Origin: Coriobacteriaceae bacterium
GTDB lineage: Bacteria > Actinomycetota > Coriobacteriia > Anaerosomatales > D1FN1-002
Direction of reading: 5' to 3'
DNA: 15,723 nt
NCBI GenBank assembly: GCA_013824215.1
Contig: PNNM01000019.1
Span: 1-15,723, forward strand
A program made the position numbers and the translations under genes. Below are positions 13,799 through 15,723 of the stretch, piece by piece. Below the pieces are notes generated by a model that ran no database searches, was not told where the DNA came from, and saw nothing but the letters and a program-made list of their open reading frames with translations. Within the stretch, counting starts at the first letter, position 1. Each line of letters opens with the position of its first letter.

Positions 13799-14212
13799 AT
13801 GCGAAGAGCGTTGATCCTGGTCGTGATAGCGGTCCTGCTCGTAGTGGCGGCGGGCGTGTTGCTGCTGGCGCGCGGTGGCGGGGCGGGCCTGTCCGGCGCT
13901 CGGCCCACCGAGGTCGTGACGGACAAGGCGCAAGTCGCCAAGACCGTGCGCGCGTTCGTCCGGAACCCGTACAAGGACGACTACGGGATGATGCGCATCA
14001 CCGGCAACGTGCAGAACCTCGGGACGCGCGAGATCGCCCGCGTGGAGCTGGAGATCCGGCTGCTCGAGGAGGGCAACCGGCGCGAGAGCGTGAAGTACGA
14101 GGTCTTCGACGTCCCCGCCGGGCAGCAGAAGTCGTTCGACGCGAACGCCGGAGCCATCGCCGGGCGTCGCACCTCCGAGGTCCTGGTCATCGCGGTGGAG
14201 GTGCGGGAGTGA
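13799..14212 (+). CDS. Small membrane-anchored protein with FxLYD-like domain
   Basis: The 137-residue product has an N-terminal helix (about 5-24) after basic MRRA, then an outside domain. The pattern MRITGNVQNLGTREIARVEL (65-84), LLEEGNRRESV (88-98) and VPAGQQKSFD (105-114) matches the FxLYD-type beta-sandwich seen in many surface proteins: a G-x-V-x-N strand, then a strand describing a modified partner, then a PAGQ turn. No cysteines. The ATG at 13799 is chosen with AAGGAG (13782-13787) 11 nt ahead; an in-frame GTG at 13787 would add four residues. The stop overlaps the next GTG start (GTGA). Position right after the membrane cytochromes suggests a structural or assembly role at the cell surface, by inference only. 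Confidence 0.75.
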   Translation: MRRALILVVIAVLLVVAAGVLLLARGGGAGLSGARPTEVVTDKAQVAKTVRAFVRNPYKDDYGMMRITGNVQNLGTREIARVELEIRLLEEGNRRESVKYEVFDVPAGQQKSFDANAGAIAGRRTSEVLVIAVEVRE

Positions 14213-14745
14213 ACGCGACCCGGGTCTTGACGCTCACCGCCACCCTGCTCGTCGCGCTCGCGGCCGTTCCTCTTGGAGGCTGCGCGCCGCGAGGGAGCAG
14301 TCCTGCCGTCGTGGTCGAGCAGGCGGAGGAGTCGAGTGGCACCATCACCCCGCTTCTGCGCGGCACTCTCAGGCGAGAGGCGCTGTCCGTCGCACGCGCG
14401 GCGATCGCGGCGTGGCTCGCGGACGACCTGTCCGCGCTGCGGGAGTACGTCTCGGACGAGCAGATGCGCTACTTCACCGAGCAGGCGCAAGCGTACGAGG
14501 CCGAAGGCCGCGTTCGGGTGCGCCGTCACTCGAACACGAAGATGGATGTCGTGCAGATGAGCGAGAACGGGCGGGAAGTGCAGGTCACCTACGACTTCAT
14601 CGACGACTCGTACTTCACCGACTCGTCCGGCGCGAGCGTGAGCAAGCCCGCGCACGCCGCACGGACGTTCCAGATCTTCATGGTCTCGACGGACGGCCGC
14701 TGGGTCGTCACACGCATTCTCGCTGGAGAAGAGGAACTGCAATGA
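14209..14745 (+). CDS. Lipoprotein with NTF2-like domain
   Basis: The 178-residue product starts with a lipoprotein signal peptide: hydrophobic core (7-21) and lipobox LGGC (22-25), predicting lipidation at Cys25 and anchoring to the outer face of the membrane. The mature part has helices (about 55-99: ARAAIAAWLADDLSALREYV, then MRYFTEQAQAYEAEG) followed by a beta-rich half (VQVTYDFIDDSYF, ARTFQIFMVSTDGRWVVTRI). This helix-then-curved-sheet order suggests an NTF2/SnoaL or Tim44-like fold, which binds small molecules or proteins; the assignment is by pattern only. GTG start overlaps the upstream stop, and its own stop overlaps the next ATG, so it belongs to a coupled trio. No heme motif is present. 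Confidence 0.7.
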   Translation: MNATRVLTLTATLLVALAAVPLGGCAPRGSSPAVVVEQAEESSGTITPLLRGTLRREALSVARAAIAAWLADDLSALREYVSDEQMRYFTEQAQAYEAEGRVRVRRHSNTKMDVVQMSENGREVQVTYDFIDDSYFTDSSGASVSKPAHAARTFQIFMVSTDGRWVVTRILAGEEELQ

Positions 14746-15443
14746 ACCCAAGGACTCTCCGGATCGTGATCCTCGTGCTCGGCGCCGCGATCCTCGTGGT
14801 CACGGGGGCGCTGGTGCGCTTCCTGGTCACGATGGACCCCACGACGCCGCGCAACGAGATGGACCGCGCGTTCGTCGCCGCGCAGGAGGCGGTGAGGGCC
14901 AACCCCGACGACGCCGCATCGCGGGTCAAGCTCGCGGCCGCCCTCATCGAGCGCGGAGACGCCGGCGGGGCCGAGGAGCAGGCGCGGATAGCGGTGCGCC
15001 TGGACCCGACCGACCCGTCCACCTTCTACGTCCTCGGCCTCGCGCTGAGCGCGCAGGGCAAGGACGAGGCCGCGGTGGCCGAACTCGAGAAGGCCGCCCA
15101 GACCGGCGGCCAGGTGGCGGGGTTCTACCAGGACGCGTGGATGGCCCTCGGGCGCGCCTATGAACGCTCCGGGGAAGAGTCCAAGTCGATAGCGGCCATG
15201 TCGAAGGCGCTCGGCTTCGGCCCCGAGAACGTCCTGATCATCTACGAGCGGGGCGCGATGTACGAGAGGCTGAAGATGTGGGTGGAGGCGCTCGACGACT
15301 ACGCCGCGGCGCTCGAGTACGTCCCCGACCACAAGCCTTCCCGCGAGGGGTTCGACCGCGTCAAGGGGGCCCATCCCGAGGCGTTCGAAACGCTCCGCAA
15401 GCTGTACAACGAGGCAACGTCCACCACCGCGCCGGGCAGGTAG
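14742..15443 (+). CDS. Membrane-anchored TPR-repeat protein
   Basis: The 233-residue product has one N-terminal helix (about 7-29) and then tetratricopeptide repeats outside the membrane. The clearest are DAASRVKLAAALIERGDAGG (57-76) to AVRLDP, DPSTFYVLGLALSAQGKDEA (91-110), QDAWMALGRAYERSGEESKS (130-149) and NVLIIYERGAMYERLKMWVE (163-182) to ALEYVP. TPR arrays bind partner proteins; anchored TPR proteins are common in cytochrome c maturation (CcmH/CycH type, NrfG) and in surface-complex assembly. A chaperone role for the locus cytochromes is therefore plausible but unproven. The ATG overlaps the preceding stop (ATGA) and GAGGA (14731-14735) lies 6 nt upstream. Gap to the next gene is 23 nt. 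Confidence 0.85.
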   Translation: MNPRTLRIVILVLGAAILVVTGALVRFLVTMDPTTPRNEMDRAFVAAQEAVRANPDDAASRVKLAAALIERGDAGGAEEQARIAVRLDPTDPSTFYVLGLALSAQGKDEAAVAELEKAAQTGGQVAGFYQDAWMALGRAYERSGEESKSIAAMSKALGFGPENVLIIYERGAMYERLKMWVEALDDYAAALEYVPDHKPSREGFDRVKGAHPEAFETLRKLYNEATSTTAPGR

Positions 15444-15466
15444 CCTGACCGAGGAGGTAACTCGAA

Positions 15467-15723
15467 GTGTCTGAGAATCGAAAGAGCTCTTCCGAGGTCA
15501 CGCGCTACGTCGTCATCGCGGTGGCCCTCCTGCTGCTCCTGATAGGGCTGTCGGCGTTCTACTTCTTCGTCACCCGCGCGCCGTCGGTGGGGGAGGAGGG
15601 CGAGCAGTCCAGGGCCTACATGTTCTCGATCTACGGCTTCAGCGGCGACCTGCTGCGGCGCCCGAGCGGCGTCGGCGTCGGCCCTGGCGGCGACATCTAC
15701 GTCGCCGACACCGGCAAGAAGCG
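15467..15723 (+). CDS. Membrane-anchored NHL beta-propeller protein, 3'-truncated by the window
   Basis: The GTG start follows a strong GAGGAGGT (15451-15458) with 8 nt spacing. The visible 85 residues contain a short charged N-terminus, a transmembrane helix (about 14-35) and the first blade of an NHL propeller: RPSGVGVGPGGDIYVADTGK (65-84) is the typical P-x-G-v-a-v-x-x-x-G-x-i-y-v-a-D-t motif. The remainder lies beyond the window. Short and too recent in frame to appear as a long open frame here, it is supported by start, ribosome site and motif together. From general knowledge, NHL proteins occur beside multiheme cytochrome genes in Geobacter-type organisms, possibly as docking or assembly platforms; the same association appears here. 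Confidence 0.85.
   Translation, partial: MSENRKSSSEVTRYVVIAVALLLLLIGLSAFYFFVTRAPSVGEEGEQSRAYMFSIYGFSGDLLRRPSGVGVGPGGDIYVADTGKK

Noticed and set aside
11995..13974. Long minus-strand open frame opposite the two membrane cytochromes
   Set aside because: It is a shadow of the CxxCH-rich genes, low in complexity and without recognisable domain or start signal.
1..15723. Mobile element, integrase, transposase, attachment site or phage genes
   Set aside because: None seen on either strand, and no tRNA or flanking direct repeat marks a boundary between the biosynthetic and cytochrome regions.

Overview
The window is a GC-rich (by eye roughly two-thirds G+C) piece of a bacterial chromosome with every recognised gene on the + strand. 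Dense packing, frequent GTG starts, 4-nt start/stop overlaps and N-terminally anchored multiheme cytochromes without an outer-membrane porin gene point to a monoderm, probably an anaerobic actinobacterium of the Coriobacteriia type. That assignment is inference from gene content and composition; there is no rRNA or phylogenetic marker analysis behind it.

Region 1 (1-6388) is an amino-acid biosynthesis operon: the 3' part of ilvC (ketol-acid reductoisomerase), a class V PLP aminotransferase, serA (phosphoglycerate dehydrogenase), leuA (2-isopropylmalate synthase) and leuC (isopropylmalate isomerase large subunit). Valine/isoleucine/leucine synthesis therefore encloses a two-gene serine module. 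The partners leuD and leuB are not in the window.

Region 2 (6389-8681) is regulatory: a 503-residue protein joining a PadR-type winged helix to a DUF4388-like domain, overlapped by 4 nt (GTGA) with a 236-residue seven-helix membrane protein. A 9-G homopolymer lies inside the regulator gene.

Region 3 (8682-8968) is a 287-bp intergenic region, locally A+T-richer, with two hairpins, an ACAT/ATGT palindrome, a sigma70-like promoter (TTGTGC-17 bp-TATCAT) and a predicted leader RNA of about 155 nt. The leader has an 8-bp and an 11-bp perfect hairpin and repeats the Shine-Dalgarno segment AGGTGC, so it could switch between open and closed forms.

Region 4 (8969-15723) is a multiheme cytochrome locus. 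First comes a secreted, low-density 7-heme cytochrome c (resembling in layout the OmcS/OmcE type of extracellular cytochrome filaments), closed by a strong terminator. Then follow a membrane-anchored protein of unknown function, two tandem heme-dense membrane-anchored cytochromes (12 CxxCH; 11 CxxCH plus one odd CxCH), and four small or partial anchored accessory proteins: FxLYD-like, NTF2-like lipoprotein, TPR, and an NHL beta-propeller cut by the window end.

Working model (inference): the two membrane cytochromes take electrons from the quinone pool and pass them through the cell wall to the secreted 7-heme protein, the anchored accessory proteins help assembly, and the PadR/seven-helix pair plus the structured leader control expression. 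This would be an extracellular electron transfer module with its own regulation.
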